The notes beneath the pieces were generated by a model. That model searched no databases and was not told the origin of the DNA. It worked only from the letters and a program-made list of their open reading frames with translations. Shown here one piece after another: positions 23,451 to 23,975 of a stretch of 23,975 nt of DNA (within the stretch, counting starts at the first letter, position 1; every line of letters begins with the position of its first letter). Position numbers and translations under genes: made by a program. Source of the DNA: an uncultured Veillonellaceae bacterium (lineage in GTDB: Bacteria; Bacillota; Negativicutes; Veillonellales; Megasphaeraceae); the NCBI GenBank assembly GCA_900546795.1, contig UREG01000025.1, positions 1 through 23,975 on the forward strand, written 5' to 3'.

Positions 23451-23975
23451 TAGCAGGAAAGCTGATCCTGTCTAACGGACAAGTATTTGAAGGAAAACTC
23501 TTAACGCGGGAAGCGACGGTAGGAGAAGTCGTATTCAACACGGGCATGACCGGATACCAGGAAGTATTTACCGATCCTTCCTACTGCGGACAGATCATTA
23601 CGCTTACGTATCCGCTCATTGGAAATTACGGCGTATATCATGACATCGAACAGGCGGCTGTGCCGTACGCGGAAGGCTTTATTGTCAGCGAACTTTGCGA
23701 TATGCCAAGCAACTGGCAGAATGAAGGATTGCTGGCTACCTTTATTCGGACGCATCACAAACCGTGTCTTTACGATGTAGATACGCGGGCAATTACGCGG
23801 GCAATCCGAAATCAGGGCGTTATGAAAGGCGTGATCGTTCCGGCGGATATGCCGGAAGCGGACGTGCAGGCGCTGCTGGCGAAAGATCTGGAAACGCAGG
23901 TAATAAAAAAAGTAACGACAAAAGAAATCGTTGCCCGCGGCAGCGGAAAGTATCATGTAGCGGTCATGGACTACG
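23447..23975 (+). CDS. carA: Carbamoyl-phosphate synthase small subunit, N-terminal part (3' end outside window)
   Basis: CarA releases ammonia from glutamine for carbamoyl-phosphate synthesis, which feeds pyrB. About 176 residues are present, covering the N-terminal domain: LILSNGQVFEGK, then EVVFNTGMTGYQEVFTDPSY, the stretch with TYPLIGNYG, and DVDTRAITRAIRNQG. The frame stays open to the last base, and the C-terminal glutaminase domain with its Cys-His-Glu triad lies beyond the window. The ATG at 23447 overlaps the pyrC stop as ATGA, so translation is probably coupled, with GGGGAGG just upstream in the end of pyrC. pyrB-pyrC-carA is a typical Firmicute pyr operon order. The identification is firm. 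Confidence 0.96.
   Translation, partial: MIAGKLILSNGQVFEGKLLTREATVGEVVFNTGMTGYQEVFTDPSYCGQIITLTYPLIGNYGVYHDIEQAAVPYAEGFIVSELCDMPSNWQNEGLLATFIRTHHKPCLYDVDTRAITRAIRNQGVMKGVIVPADMPEADVQALLAKDLETQVIKKVTTKEIVARGSGKYHVAVMDY

Noticed and set aside
1..23975. Mobile elements, CRISPR arrays, tRNA or rRNA genes
   Set aside because: No transposase-like frame, inverted terminal repeat, regular repeat-spacer pattern or recognisable RNA gene was found on either strand.

Overview
The window comes from a diderm (outer-membrane-bearing) member of the Firmicutes, most likely class Negativicutes (Veillonella/Megasphaera/Dialister/Selenomonas group). The fatty-acid and pyrimidine clusters look Firmicute: FabK-type reductase, fabF next to rnc, and a PyrR-type attenuator. 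The middle is a dense block of outer-membrane biogenesis genes (MlaE/F/D, TolC, TamB, BamA, Skp/OmpH, LpxD, LpxL). I cannot name the genus. All genes lie on the + strand and are tightly packed. I see no mobile elements, tRNA or rRNA genes, or CRISPR arrays.

Region 1 (1-4625) is the end of a type II fatty-acid synthesis operon: fabD (3' part only), fabG, acpP, a FabK-family flavoprotein with an extra four-cysteine cluster, fabF, then rnc overlapping fabF and closed by a strong terminator. A radical-SAM gene (4638-5675) follows this terminator almost directly.

Region 2 (5682-20883) is the envelope block. A promoter precedes mlaE-mlaF-mlaD, a compact phospholipid transporter whose MlaD carries a helical stretch and a beta-rich C-terminal domain ending in Phe. 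Such a protein could bridge inner and outer membranes, an arrangement I recall being described for Veillonella parvula. tolC follows and ends in a terminator. Next come tamB and bamA (three POTRA domains, own extended -10 promoter), three consecutive OmpH/Skp-type genes (two of them lipoproteins), lpxD, a small YjbH-like barrel protein and an LpxL-type acyltransferase, then a strong terminator. Together these genes would move phospholipid, insert outer-membrane proteins and help build lipid A.

Region 3 (20884-23975) is a pyrimidine biosynthesis operon: promoter, a leader with a clear PyrR-binding motif and terminator/antiterminator, then pyrB, pyrC and the 5' part of carA, joined by short overlaps. 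PyrR itself is not in the window. The longest stretch without a gene (20849-21223) holds the lpxL terminator, about 130 bases with nothing recognisable, and the pyr promoter and attenuator.
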